The notes: a model not told the origin generated them from the letters alone. A DNA stretch of 64,000 bases from Diadema setosum (GCA_033980235.1 CM067080.1:3271501-3335500), one strand, 5' to 3'; shown: positions 34,650-47,516, counted from the first letter of the stretch. Program-made: numbers and translations.

Positions 34650-35497
34650 AGCTTTTGACTAGAGAGAGCGCTCATACAGTACAGTTTTGTATCCAGATAC
34701 ATGTGTAATATGGTGTATGCCAGCATTCCTCAGTGATTATTGTGTGGTCTCTACTCATGTGGACTTATCTCCAAAGTGTGCCTCTACTGAAGTGGACAAT
34801 GGTGCAGCCAGCGCTGCTACAATTGTACAGTCACATGTGTGATGATCACTGAAGCAAGGAAAGGGTGTCTGCGCACCCGGTATTGTTGAGGTGTGACATG
34901 AGGTCTGTATTTGACAAGTTGTAACCCCTATTGTCCACTCTGTCAACATGCACCTGGACTACAAAAAGAGAGAGCGAGATAGGGAGTCCTACACTTCCAC
35001 ATTATGACCCACCCCCACTCGTCAGTTCTCTTTTGACAAGGAACTGATCTTACAATCATAAGGCGACTGTGGAGAGTACCTGGAGATCTGCTTGAATGGG
35101 CGGGCTATCACTAAAAACTTTCTCTGCTCTTTTCACTCGATATCGCGAAAGCACATACCGATGGTTGTCGTACCATCAACCACCTCAATCAGCAGGCTTG
35201 CATGAAGTACCGGTACCCAAACCCTGGACTTTTTCATGTGGTATGACACAAGGGGTATGTCTCTTTGAAACAAGGAATTTATACATTTTTGAACACAGCA
35301 ATTACGTATTTCAAGCTCTGTGTTAATGCAGTGATACTTCTACCTTCTTTACTGCTGAGTAGATCATACAAGTACGATTGTACATCTGTCTTTGCAATTG
35401 CATGAGAAAGATGACCATGCTTGGAGCATTGTATTTTATAACGGCAACAGTAGTAGTAATAGGAAAACATTGGTAATAAACAAAGTAGTAAATGTTG
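34650..35497. other. Non-coding, nothing recognised
   Basis: No supported gene; overlapping short open frames only. Confidence 0.35.
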
Positions 35498-35499
35498 TA

Positions 35500-35661
35500 C
35501 TGTAAAACATAAATTCGTGGCATGAAATTTTCGCGAACTGCCACTGGTGTTCAATGCATACAGTGTAGACAAGAACTCTTGCGTGCATTTTGATTTTGCG
35601 AATCTTGGCGCTTGCGAAATTCGCGAAATTAAAATGCACGCGAACATTCCTCGTTTTACAG
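35500..35661. mobile_element. TA-flanked MITE, CTGTAAAAC family, copy 1
   Basis: A 162-bp element with ends CTGTAAAAC and GTTTTACAG between TA dinucleotides (35498-35499, 35662-35663). The interior has TTTTCGCGAA and GCGAAATTCGCGAAATT. The copy at 47517-47721 shares the interior in reverse orientation. Confidence 0.85.
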
Positions 35662-35663
35662 TA

Positions 35664-37240
35664 TTTAAGTGACAGCTGTAGTAATGTACCAGTAGTTGCA
35701 GCAAAACTGGTGGTGGTGGTGGTGATGGTAGTGTTAGCAATGCTATTGATAAAATGGTAGTGGTAAAAAAGCTTGTTGTGAAGTAGAAGCTGTGTTTGCG
35801 GAGGCAAAACAACCAGTTGCAATTCAGACACAGGTAATGGTTTTCATGTGGAGCTTATGTTGCACAAGTAGCAAAATGGCATGTATACTAAAATGAATTG
35901 TCCACACAGGCGTACAATATTGTATCTTTACATCCACTGATAATTCACACTGTAACTCACCGAATTCTCGCGACCGGGAGGCTACGTCTTCCATTCTCAT
36001 GCCGCCGAGGGCAGCTGCAGGGTGGGGGATTTTGAGGAGGCGGAGCTGGCTGGGTGAAGCGCTGCCACGTTTCCTTGAGCTTGTCGGAGGCGAACATCAT
36101 CTTGGGACTGGTTGATACAGCTGCTCTTCAGTCCGGTGTATTGATATCCAGTGTGTATGTGTGCTATTCGTGACAGGGTAAGTGGTCCACACATTCATTC
36201 AACTGTCCTGTCCGATCAGATATTTTCCTTGTAGCAACTTGTGGAATACCTTACCTGGTCTGTGATGTGGCAGAGTGGATTTAAAGGTGTACAGATTATC
36301 GCCTTTTCTGCCAATCTAATTGCATGAGCCAAGAGCTTGTAATGCTAATTTTCAGATACAACCCTTTTGCCTTACAGGCAACAGCATGGATGTAATGTTG
36401 TTAGGTTGAGGAGGACAGGTTGAAGCAGTAGTTCTATCAAAAGGTGTACTCATAGAGAGAGGATGGAGTTTATGCTGAAATACATTGTAATCCGGATGTC
36501 AATCACAGGTTCTGGCTTGCTGTCCACACTTCTCATCACAACAGCCACAATCTGGTTGACGAATGCCCCTCATTCTTCAAATTTGCACAGGTAATCTGAT
36601 GACTCTTCCACAGAATTTACTTCTCATTGGATATGATTTGTCAGAAATCTATTCTGAGTTTTGCCGACAAGAGTTCTTCATGCAGACTCTATGACGATGG
36701 TGCGTCAGCTCGCTAGGCTAGACCTCAAGTGTTCCTTTGCTTGAGGGAGAGTGATCATTGGGGTGATGGTTGGAGTTTGCCGCGAAATTGGTATCAAACT
36801 CCCTTCCGGCAGGAAAGTCCCCCCTGACATGAGTAAGAATATGACCAAAAAAGAAAGACCTAATCAGAGTTGTTTCATGCCAGTCAACCATCTAGCCAGT
36901 CACCAGTGAGGTCGTCTGCTTGAACACTGCGATGGCCCTTGGCCTGTGAGACGAGTGATTCACAGTGCACGTACAGCGTCTCCACGGCTGCGTCGCGATC
37001 GCTATCTTGACGATTTACAAGGATCCCTGGGCAGGAGGAGAAGTGGAGGGGCCCTTATGACAGTGCATGAAATCTACCCATCCCTCAACAACATCCGTTC
37101 ATACAATGTGCTAATGTCATCTCGGGGTTTGTCGTCACTGCTGTCCTATCTCTATGTACTGTTGAAAGGCATCGCGTGCGTTTGACAAAAACCTAGATGA
37201 TCGCCAAGGTAATTATCTCACCTCTTCACTCAAAATACGA
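35664..37240. other. Gene-free stretch; GC-rich segment at 35960-36177
   Basis: A TGG repeat lies at 35706-35724. The segment 35960-36177 is more GC-rich than its surroundings and ends at a strong donor-like CAGG followed by GTAAGT at 36178. It could be an untranslated first exon or promoter, perhaps of RNF41 14 kb downstream, but nothing in the sequence proves it. A second moderately GC-rich block at 36930-37205 has a short open frame with no recognised product. Confidence 0.25.
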
Positions 37241-38749
37241 TGTGCTTCTACCTTGGATAAAGATGCATGTGGAGCAGCTGCTTGAATGTTTGAGATATCA
37301 GTCACATTGAATCTGTCTCTGTTTGAAGAGATGTCAACCCAGTGATTTCTGTATCGTCTTTTCCCAAATGTTACCCCTGATGGAAGGATGTTCTAGCTGC
37401 TTCTGAAGTTCACTGTGCCTGTGACTCACCAGAGCAAAAAATAGCTCAGTCTCTGGAATACAGCCATCATGCCAGTGTGTGCCTGCGCAGACGACAATGT
37501 ATCAGCCTTGAGGGATTATTTTTGGCTCTTTGAGAGTTTGTTTAATTAGGACCAGCTTGTCGGGTCTTAATGTTGTGAAAACCCCTCTCCTTGAGGTCGG
37601 AGAAAGGGTCTGTCGCGAAGCATTTATAGGTGGGAAGATTCGGGATTCGGAAGGAATCCCGATTCGGGATACAGGATTACAACGACCATACCAGATTACC
37701 TCATACCAGCTATCATTTCTGTAGTTAGACATTGAAGAGAAGTCCCCTGTTTTTACGTTCAGTTGAAAATGTATGTTGAGATGACTTTGTACAAAAAACA
37801 ATAACAAACAATCTTTGAATAATTTGAAAGTAACTGAATATTCACCCTGAGTTCTAGAAAATGCATTGCTGTACATTGTACATGTAGGTTGCTGTAGGTG
37901 AACAAATAAGGACAAAACTTCATGCCCTCATGACACTTGATGATGAGATAGAAAATGTATAACTGACCAAAGTGATTCTAGATTGATCTTTTTTGGTTCA
38001 CAAGTGATTTAAGTGTCCACTTAACATCTTGAAAATTTTAGGGGATTATATTTGAACTCAAATCCAAGTAGGTCTTCATAAGACATAGCTTTAATGTGAA
38101 ACGTGACCAAAACCGTGGCACAACATTTGCTCTGGTCTTATTTTCTCCAAGGACATTGGGCTAGAGTTGTGCTAGGGTTTAGGTTTAGTTTGTTGTGAGG
38201 ATTAGGATTAGGGTTAGGCCTATGTTTTTGGGTAGGTCTCATGTTTGGCTTAGTAGCGTGCAGAAATTTCGTAGAAGCAATTGTCGCAGGAGCAAATGTC
38301 ATGAAAATGACCAACACACAACTTTAAATTGCAGTAGTTGTCTCTATTACCATTGCATTCCGTGACTCGGCGACAGTAGATGAGATGCAGAACTTGCTTT
38401 TGAATTACTAAGGGATGACAGGTGCTCTCACAATGCCAGCAAGTCCAATCTTCTGCGACACAACCCCCCCCCCCCCCCCCCAAAAAAAAAAGTGACATTC
38501 TGGCAAAAGTTTCACAAGTGTAGTTCTCCGCATGTTTGCTGAAACAACCCTGTGACTGGCTGTGGCTGACGACAGAAGATTACATCAGTAGTACCAAGAT
38601 TGCTTGCAGGTGAAATTGCAAGTATATTGTTTGTTGTGACCATGCATGTACCATACAAAATTGTAGCTGATGGCAAATGAGATCACAAGAAATAAATAGG
38701 AAGTTATTCCACACTGTCATACTATTCATTATATTCCCTTTAAGTTAAG
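37241..38749. other. Non-coding; short telomere-like tract and C/A run
   Basis: GGATTAGGATTAGGGTTAGG at about 38198-38217 resembles degenerate TTAGGG. A poly(C)-poly(A) junction lies at 38464-38491. No gene is supported. Confidence 0.4.
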
Positions 38750-38906
38750 GGCCCCATTGCATAAAAGTAACTATTGTGGTAACTTTGCCATCTAATGGTA
38801 ACTACCATGGTAACAATACTCAACAGTCAATCAAAATCAAGAATTCCATGGAAGTTATCATTGGATGGCAAAGTTACCACAATAGTAACTTTAATGCAAC
38901 AGGGCC
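38750..38906. mobile_element. 157-bp MITE, 3-bp target duplication AAG
   Basis: The terminal inverted repeats extend over about 43 bp with few mismatches (GGCCCCATTGCATAAAAGT and the complement of GGCCCTGTTGCATTAAAGT, then ACTATTGTGGTAACTTTGCC on both). AAG flanks both ends (38747-38749, 38907-38909). Ends and duplication length match the element inside the LINE at 17754. Confidence 0.9.
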
Positions 38907-38909
38907 AAG

Positions 38910-40521
38910 CTGGATCAAGACAATACCATAATACTATAATCGAAAGGGGATTGCACTATCACTTTTTATGGGGTAAGTATACTTGTAATGCTGATAGCTG
39001 AGAAGTGGTGTAGTTGAATTCATATCAAAGTTTTGCATATCTCCACACAAGTACATTTAGTACTTTCGGTTTCTGAAAAGGTTTGTCGACTACTATTCAA
39101 ATGCAAACAGTGTTACAGATCTATAGATTTTCTCTGCTAAAGCAATCTTGTGCTCTACAAGTGTAGGATGATCTGATTATCTGTTACCAGCAATTAACAT
39201 GCTTAACATGTTATGAAGATCTAGAACCTTGTCACTTATTTCAGTGCATTGTGTATCAGTTTGTACATAGAGTTTGCTTTTGTAGTTGATCATGTGCCCA
39301 TCATCGTTTCTGGGAGTTATTTCAAAAATTGATTATAAGGATGTATATGCTCTCCATGCAAAATTTTAGTGAATATAATAATAATTCCTTTCGATAGTGC
39401 CTTTGAACAGTCTTTTGTGTCCTCTGGCTATGAGTTTTCAGTGGTGGCTTTCTAAGGCAGAGCCGGGATTTGCCGCAGTGATTGGCATGAACTTGACATC
39501 GTTCCTGCTGTGTTGACGGTGTGATTAGCACGTTTGTCATGTCATCTTCCCCGAGACACGAGACACCCACCGCCATTTCTCTCTCCATTTGGACAGGAAA
39601 TGGGTGGTAATAGGCAGTCTGACATGGCAAGTAGGATGAAATAGAGACTCTTTAAGCAGACAGACAGGGCTTGTAGATGTGGAAGACTGAAGCAGCAGGT
39701 ATTTAAACATTCAAAGTGCCCCCTTGTGCCTATCTTTGTTGTTATCTATTTGTGTTGGGGTTGTTTTTCTTTATGTTTCAGGCTGTTAGAAAAAAAAAAA
39801 AACCCTCCCTGCTGGTTTAAAAAGACCAGTAAGTGAATATGGTATGCAATGTATTTTACTTCAATGCCCAAAATGCATTTCTTGTCTGTAAAGTTAGAGG
39901 AAAGTTGGGGGCAAGAATGTTTGAAGAGTCCTCCTTTGAGGTTTGGCTGTGGATGGGTCTTGCAAGCAGAATGTCCATGACACCAGACTGTATTTGATTT
40001 GTCGCTTGCCTACAATAAGACTGTGAACACAAACTCTTCTTGAAGTAGATTGGTTGACTTCTCAAAAGACTTCCTTTGTCTGCATTGAGTTTAATTATCT
40101 TTTTTTTTTTGTGAGAAATAATGGATGGCTTTCATAGCTGGAGAAGGATAAGTTATAAATTTGGACAAAGTCTGAGAGGTAAGGGTTTATTCAAATTCAG
40201 GGTGAATAGACTCAAGGAATGGGGGGGGGGGGGGATGAATGTCTCGTTCTTGGCTAAACAAGGGATGACTTCGGTGCCCCATCTGAGGAAGCGACAATTT
40301 ATTAGCAATTTTATCACATGAGTGTTGTCAAAAATACGCCAGCTGTGAAGTCGCCTGATACTGTGAAGTCAGTGAGCAGGATGTGTGATGGTTGCATCCC
40401 CATCCTCCTGTGACCTCTTGCTATTAAATCAAATACTGTGTAAAATGTTGTAGTGACCATTTCTCTGCTAGTCTTGCTTCCAAGACTGCGGAGTATTTTT
40501 TTCCTTCAGGATTCTTCCTCT
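38910..40521. other. Non-coding, nothing recognised
   Basis: No supported gene. A-runs (39789-39800), a T-run (40100-40110) and a G-run (40220-40233) are present. Confidence 0.35.
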
Positions 40522-40568
40522 TTGAAGGAATGGTATAGTTTTGGTTGAGATGGGGATTCAGATTTTAA

Positions 40569-40952
40569 AGGGATTGCACAGTATTGGTGGAGATGAGAAT
40601 TGGGCTTTTAACTTTTTGCGAGATACCAAGAAAACACTTATGATATATAGTACAGAGCATACCATTTTAAGAGGAATTCAAAGTTTTTCAATGAAAATCG
40701 GGTTTGGAATGACTGAAACATCCAAAAACAAAGTAAAACAAAGCGATCGTAATAAAGTGTGGGTCCCACACTTTATTAGAATCGCTCTTTTTTTTTCATA
40801 TCTCAGCCATTTCAAAACCAATTTTTATCAAATAAAGGTTGAATTCATCATAGAATAACATGGTCTTTCATATTTCATCAGAGGTTTCTCATTATCTCAC
40901 CAAGAATGTTAGAAACCTGAAATTAGGTCGCAACCAAAGCCATACTATCCCT
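40569..40952. mobile_element. MITE, TTAA-AGGG family, copy D (nested inside copy E)
   Basis: A 384-bp complete element flanked by TTAA (40565-40568, 40953-40956). It lies exactly in the GATTTTAACTTTTGG sequence of copy E, so the TTAA duplication can be read without doubt. Ends AGGGATTGCACAGTATTGGT and AAGCCATACTATCCCT. Confidence 0.92.
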
Positions 40953-41148
40953 TTAACTTTTGGGGAGATAATCAGAAACCACTCATGAAATATTAAAGAG
41001 CACACGATTCTAAGAAGAATTAAAAGTTTACTTGATGGACATTGGTATTGAAATGGCTGAGATATCAAAACGTGAAGCAAAACAAAGTGGTCCTAAAAAA
41101 AGGGGGGATCCACCTTTATCAGGACCTCTTTGTTTCTGGATATAATAT

Positions 41149-41345
<197 letters not shown>

Positions 41346-41540
41346 AAAGACTAGAAGACTAGAAAACTAGAAAACACAATAACATCTCAGCGATTTCAAA
41401 ACTGATTCGTGTCAAATAAACTTTGAATTCCTCTTAGAATTGTATGCTCTTTAATATTTCATGTAAGAAATTTCTAATTATCTCATAAAAAGTTAGAGCC
41501 TGAATTCCCATCTCAACCAAAACTGTACTATCCCATTTAA

Positions 41541-43327
41541 AAAGGGCATGATGATGATTGTAAGAATAAATGAAGGGAGCCCCCACAGGGTTCTAGCCAA
41601 CATGGATGCAATACTCTAGAGACTAATGTGTATGAATGTGGCACAGCAATGGCTGTTTTGAAACTGATGGAGTTGTTTGTCATTTAGTATTGAAGCAGGA
41701 TCACCTTGCTGAATATCAAGGAAGGAGGAAGGATTTCATGTATCAAATGGTTTTGTAAATCGGGTGTGGGTTGATATGAATGATACAGCTATATTTATTA
41801 CCAACTTATTATTTCCTTAACAAGTTTGTTGTCAGTTTATGGTGCGATGTGGGAGGGATGGCCATGTAGGAAGCTGAAAACATTTGGTTCTTCTGTCAAT
41901 TACCATATCAGATTTTCTCTTTGCTGCAAAGAATGATATTCAACTCAGATAACGCGTAGGCAGCTTCTTCCTTTCGGGATGACACAATAGGATGGATGTA
42001 CTTGATGTGGACGTGGTGACAATTTCGAATCAATTGTATGCAACTTTGTGATAGCTGTGATACGTACGGTGCAATTCATAGAACTCGCTCTTCGCTGCTC
42101 GTACACCGATCGCAGCTCCATCCGCTAGGATGGCCCAATAGCCTTTCCTTGACAGATCTAAGGCCTTCCTGTATGGCTGCTGTTGCTTTTACTTCCTGTT
42201 GTTTCCACGGTTTTGTAGTGGTCAGTCTAAAATAGCCTGATAGAGTGCTGAGTGAAAAAAGGAGAAGATATGATACTTCTTCCTCCCCATCCCAGAAGGT
42301 ATATGTAGCATGTGATGACGGCAGACAATTGACCGGACATTTTTTTTTTTTATTTATTATTTATTTTTTTTAATAGCAAGAGTGAAAACAGAGCAAACTC
42401 CTGACTTTATTTCATTGAAATCGCATTGCATTAGTCCAAGCTCAATGATCACTGGAAGCAGAAGTGTAACAAATTTAATCCAGATTGCATAAACTGACCA
42501 CCCCATGGATACATCACATGGATCTCCTCAGGCTCAGGATTAAATCTTTTGAATGGCCCTCTACAAGTTTTCAACTTACTGGGCGTCATCGTAGGTAATT
42601 CAGATAATTAGTTTATACATTTGACTACTGAAACACATGAGCAGCACCCTGTATAGCCTTTTGTCAAGGCCCTCTCGCTGTATGGTGAAGACCATTACAG
42701 CGAGAGGGCCTTGACAAAAGGCTACACCCTGTATGAAACTCTCATCTGGTATGGTTGTCCTTGTACCATATCTAGTATGTGTGGGTTTTTTTCTGTCTAA
42801 TTTTGTCATCCAACAGAAGGATTCATGGTTTTGAAATGAATCAATTATATGGCTTCCCTGAAGAACATGTAAAATTAGCACATGTGGCACACATGAAACT
42901 ATTTTTTAATCCTAAGTGTATGCCTTGTACCCTTTTGTTGGTAGTGTCCATTTATGAGTAATTTATGGTCCACAGATGTGGACGAAAGGCCACGTGATGC
43001 TTGAATTTCAACAGCTAACGTGACAAAAAGTACTTTAAATACAGTACATTGTATGTCCTTTGCGATACCTTTGTTTCTGGAAATGAAGGCCGAAAACATT
43101 TGCTGCAGCCACACCATCACAAAGAGAGGGCCATAATGTAATACCGAATTGTTACATGTTTCCACCAGTGAAATAGACTCCTTTGAAATCTAGATTTTTT
43201 TAGTTGTTTTGTCCTTTTTATATTGTATACCTTTGCAATCGTCATCAATAGACTTGAAGGCAACCATGGAACAAAGTAAATTGTTTAATCCTGCAGCCAT
43301 ATTAAAAATGGAGATCACCAGATGTAA
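41541..43327. other. Non-coding; contains the 42.7-kb hairpin
   Basis: No gene is supported. It includes a T-rich block at 42340-42372 and the palindromic insert at 42645-42734. Confidence 0.4.
42645..42734. repeat. Perfect 29-bp-arm hairpin between 10-bp direct repeats
   Basis: 42654-42682 and 42696-42724 are exact reverse complements (core TTTTGTCAAGGCCCTCTCGC). The 13-nt loop extends the pairing with TGGT and ACCA around GAAG. CACCCTGTAT lies directly outside at 42645-42654 and 42725-42734 in the same orientation. Same plan as 25429-25505. Confidence 0.9.
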
Positions 43328-43329
43328 TA

Positions 43330-43540
43330 CTGTACGAGCTGAAATTTTCGCGTACAGATATTTTCGCGAATTGCTACTAGGAGGACATTTGCGCGTGTTG
43401 TTAATTTCGCGGTTGCGACGGTCTAACTGAACGTAACTATTTGTGCGTTGTTATTTTCGCGTGTTGTTATTTTCGCGGTTCAAAGGCGATTCGCGAAATT
43501 CATGAAAATAGAACCACCGCGAAAATTTCAGCTCGTACAG
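43330..43540. mobile_element. TA-flanked MITE with CTGTACGAGCTGAAATTTTC ends
   Basis: A 211-bp element with perfect 23-bp terminal inverted repeats between TA dinucleotides (43328-43329, 43541-43542). The interior is rich in TTTTCGCG and GCGCGTGTTGTTA words, like the CTGTAAAAC family at 35500 and 47517, to which it is probably related. Confidence 0.9.
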
Positions 43541-43542
43541 TA

Positions 43543-44148
43543 GCTGATGCTTAAAAAAGACAGTAATCCATTAGTATTTTGCTACAAAAATGTGAAAGAT
43601 AACAAATAAAAGTATATCATAGTGCTGATGGCAAAATTGGAGTGTATGTGAGGCAGGGAAAGGAAAAGGAAAGACCTTTGAAGTAAAGAAAAGAAATACT
43701 CAACTAAGCATGGCTTATTGTTGTTTACAAGACACCTGAGTTTAGAAAGTCCTGGTCCCTATTGTTCAAGGGATTTAAGCAGGTTGTGTATATATGCCCC
43801 TTCCGTTGAGTCATGTATTTTCTTTGGGTGGAGGAGAAGGGAAAGATTACGATGGTAAGTGCTACCAATCTTGTGATTTACAAAACAAATAATGGCTGGT
43901 TATTTATGTGTTTTGTCTTTATTGCTATAGTAGGACTGTCTTTTACTGTACATGTATGCTACAATGCACACTAAATATATAGCTCTGGAGGAAGATCACA
44001 CAGTCGCATACAATGTATGTCTGAAAGTCCAAATGCAGTGTTTTCAACCACAAGTTTATTTCATGTATCAACGACACAATCCATTAAATTGACAAATATA
44101 ATGTGAAGACAGTTTTCCAATGGATATACAGTACTGTAGACCCTGCAT
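43543..44148. other. Non-coding, nothing recognised
   Basis: AT-rich sequence with no gene; a GGAAAGGAAAAGGAAAG purine stretch lies at about 43659. Confidence 0.35.
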
Positions 44149-44152
44149 TTAA

Positions 44153-44514
44153 AGGGTGTGTACAGCTCTGGTCGAGGTGAGGATTTAGCTTAGAAACCAC
44201 TCTATGAGATGTCAAAGAGCATGCAGTTCTGAGAGGTATCAAAAGTTTATTCGATGAAAATCGGTTTTGAAATGGCTGAGATATCCAAAAACAAGGTGAA
44301 ACAAAGAGATCCTAATAAAGTTTTGACATGTCGCCTTCTATTAATAGCACTTTTTTGGATATCTCAGCCATTTGAAAACCAATTTTCATCAAATAAACGT
44401 AGAATCCTTCTTAAAATTACATTCTCTTTCATATTTCACAAGAGGTTTCTCATTATCTCACTTAGGAATGTTCAAAATATGAATCCCCACCTCAATCAGT
44501 ACTTTACAGTCCCT
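44153..44514. mobile_element. MITE, TTAA-AGGG family, copy F
   Basis: A 362-bp copy flanked by TTAA (44149-44152, 44515-44518). Ends AGGGTGTGTACAGCTCTGGT and AGTACTTTACAGTCCCT. The interior shows the common GGCTGAGATATCCAAAAACA and ATCTCAGCCATTTG pair. Confidence 0.88.
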
Positions 44515-44518
44515 TTAA

Positions 44519-46108
44519 GCTGTGGATCATAGTGCATACAAAGAGGCCATATTCACTTTTGAATAACTTTGATTTGCTTTTTAGAGAAAAAAAAAATGTG
44601 CAATTGCATTCGCATAAAACTTGTGTTTTGTTGTGCTTTGTGTGGTGTTTGTGTGCTTTCGTAGTGTTCGACTTCGCATCCATCTTCCTGATAAGCTATC
44701 CATCTTCTTGGAATTAAAGTGAGTCATGTAAATACATTTTCTACACCAAATGAAGCTCCTTCGTGCTGCACACGGATGTTTTCTGTGCCTTTGTCTGGTC
44801 ACTGAAGGACAGATCTTTCGGACAATGGTCAGCTTGTAAGCCTCTTATTGTCAGCGGGGTAGGAGAATACAGCATGAGTTATGCCAGCTATGCAGCCAAT
44901 TGTGCAGAAAAACAAGGGCAAGGGAGAATTAAGCCAATGTTTGAAACCTGTCCTGCTCGCCCCTTGAAGGTAAATAGATGTTATGTAGGCCTACACTTGT
45001 GCATCACCCCTCTGCAAGCTCTTAAAAACTTCTGTTGAAGATTTGAAGTAGGCCTATAACCTGGACAGTGGTTGATGGGATTAAAGTGTGTCAGAGACCT
45101 ATCAAGAGAGTTATGCTCTGTGCTTGTTCTTTTATTGTTCAGTGTTTTAGCTTTGTTTGTCTCAATCGTATGAACTATCCGATTGGACTACTCTTCTCAT
45201 CACGTACACATGGTAGACATCCACCTTCTGGTTGTCACATTCCTTGCTGTTCGGCTGGTAAGTACACTGTGTGTGATGCTCAGGAAAAATTATGATTTTA
45301 GGCGTAATATGACTGCTGGTATGAGGTTTATGTGCATTGGTTGTGTGAGTGAAAAGCATGTTTGAGTGTTCAAATGCAGGACATATGGATAAGGGGGGGG
45401 GGGGGTACAACGAAAACTAATCCCCAAACTAAACAATTGCGCTCAAGGATCCAAGGTAGCAGGTTTTGTTATATATTGTAATTGAACCATACTTTTTATT
45501 TACTCATTTTTTCAACTTGATGGTCAGTCGTGTCTAAAAATGTATTTAAAAAATTGCTTATTTCGTTTTCTGTTCTTGTTTTGTGATTGTTAGGTCCACA
45601 GTGTACACCCCCCCCCCCCCCCCCCCCGAAAAAAGGAACATTTAAAAGATAATGGTTTCCCAGCTAGGCAAATGTACCCATATATTTGCTTCAACAGCAT
45701 AGTTTGGTTTGATACAATGGTAGCACTGCCCCCCCCCCCCCCCCCCCAAAAAAAAAAAAAAAAAAGGAGAAGAAATGACAAAAATAGACAAACAAGCAAA
45801 TGGACAAAATTTCAGACTTGACAATTTGGCCTTTGAATGGATAAATCAGTGCTCTACAAGAGAAGAGTCAGTTGTTTGGATGCAGCATAGCTGCAAGATC
45901 CTTTGTCTAGCTCAAGGTTCCGACAGTATGGGGAATAATGGTAATGTCGTTGTTTGTCTGTCTGCTTTTGTTTACATGTTTACCAGATGACACTTCAAAT
46001 TTCATTTTGTGTGCCCGTGCGTGTTTATGCAATGTTGTGACGTGACTAGTAGATGACTATTGAGTTTTTGTCTACTGCAAATGAAAGTGCAGTGAATGGT
46101 AGTGACTC
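44519..46108. other. Non-coding; poly(C)/poly(A) junctions
   Basis: No supported gene. A G-run at 45392-45404, a C-run followed by A at 45607-45634, and a C-run plus A-run at 45729-45764 are conspicuous. Confidence 0.4.
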
Positions 46109-46112
46109 GTAT

Positions 46113-47250
46113 CAGGCGCGGTGGAGCACCCCAATTTGCATCTCATTATCGCCCCGTTCTATTTGAATTTCCAACGGGCATCCACGGCTGCCCGAAACTG
46201 TGTGCATGAAAAAGTCAAATCTTTACCTTCTCCTTGTGCCGCTATGCGTGCCGCTAGTAAACTCAAACTTCCCACACTATCTAAGTTTTTAAAAACCTTC
46301 CTTTTGATGAAAAAATTATGAAATTTGCTGCACTAGAACTTGAGATATTAAAGCGTTTTGAAAATCACCTCTCGCAAAACATGCTCTCTGTTTTTTTCCG
46401 ACTGGACTATGGCCGGGCTCCAATGTGTCCGAAACTGGCAACATAAGTTCATCAGGCCTCAATCCACATATGGTGAAAGTTTTCGCTTTGTCCCACCTGT
46501 ACTTTTTGAGAAATCAACTTGTTTCTACAGGGTTTGGAATAGACAATTGTAGTCGGCGAAACAATTGAAAATGACGTCATTTCTTTTCCCGTAATATTGG
46601 GCATGCGTGGTACGTGAGATTCAGGATTTCGTGCTCATTGTTGGTTTGCATGTGACGCAGTCAATTTTGCTGAGTGTCGCACGGCGGTGATTGCTGAGCT
46701 GCTGCCGCGCACGCTGCATGCAGCAATGCGTTGTGTGTGCTGTGACATGCAACGCCACAGTGACGCGATTAATTATACATGGGACCGACCTGTACGCTTT
46801 GCGTTCGTGTCATTTTTGACATCACCTTCTGTTTTTTTCCGACACAACCATGGCCGGGAATATTATGGTATGAAATTTAAAATGCAAGCAGATAAATAAA
46901 TTTCGGTGTACTTTGTTTGAATGGCGCTTTTGTTTCGCAATCACACTTCGTGAATTTTAGGATGATTTTCGAGGCATATTTTTGGTAATTTTGCTCGCCA
47001 GGTTTTCGCTAAAATTTCACATTTTATCATTGTCAAATCCTTTAATATGTTATATGTGCATATTCGGACATGTTTTCAAATTCAAACTAACTCAATTTTA
47101 ATCTGAAAATAGGTTTCCTGAAATTGTTATTAGCTTGAGAAGTTGTTTACTTTTTCTCAACTACGCGAGTACATGTTGTTTACTTTATGCAAATGAGGCT
47201 CGGCTGCCGATGGATTTCTGCGAGATAATTGGGGTGCTCCACCGCGCCTG
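46113..47250. mobile_element. 1.1-kb DNA transposon with CAGGCGCGGTGGAGCACCCC ends
   Basis: An 1138-bp element with perfect 26-bp terminal inverted repeats: the left end (CAGGCGCGGTGGAGCACCCC then AATT) is reverse-complemented at the right end. GTAT flanks both sides (46109-46112, 47251-47254). Its interior is more GC-rich in the middle (46560-46860) and has only short open frames (the longest about 70 codons) with no transposase motif I recognise, so it is non-autonomous or decayed. A 4-bp duplication with CAG ends does not allow a firm superfamily call. Confidence 0.88.
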
Positions 47251-47254
47251 GTAT

Positions 47255-47514
47255 CTGGCAAAAGTTGTGAAGATGAGGAAATAGATCCTGTGCTAACTTG
47301 TACATGTTTACAAGTCTCCCGCAAATTTTTGGAAGGTCATGATTGCCTTCCAGGGTTTATATTAAGCAATCATACAATTTTTTGTTGTTGTACAGATGAC
47401 TTCACTTTTGCAGCTTGTAGTTATGGTTGTAATTAAAATGAAATATTGTAATCGTGTATATGGTTAGTGATCCAGAAGGTACGTTGCTATCACTCAGCTG
47501 GTACAATTCTTCAT
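47255..47514. other. Non-coding spacer
   Basis: Short AT-rich interval between two transposons; nothing recognised. Confidence 0.4.
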
Positions 47515-47516
47515 TA

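Noticed and set aside
36946..37185. 79-codon open frame in a GC-richer segment
   Set aside because: It opens at GTG and has its first ATG only at codon 38; no recognisable domain and no supported splice partners.
38198..38217. Interstitial telomere repeat
   Set aside because: Only about three degenerate TTAGGG-like units, easily expected by chance.
46121..46321. Possible transposase fragment in the 1.1-kb element
   Set aside because: The 66-codon frame has no catalytic motif and is mostly low in conservation signals; treated as non-coding interior.
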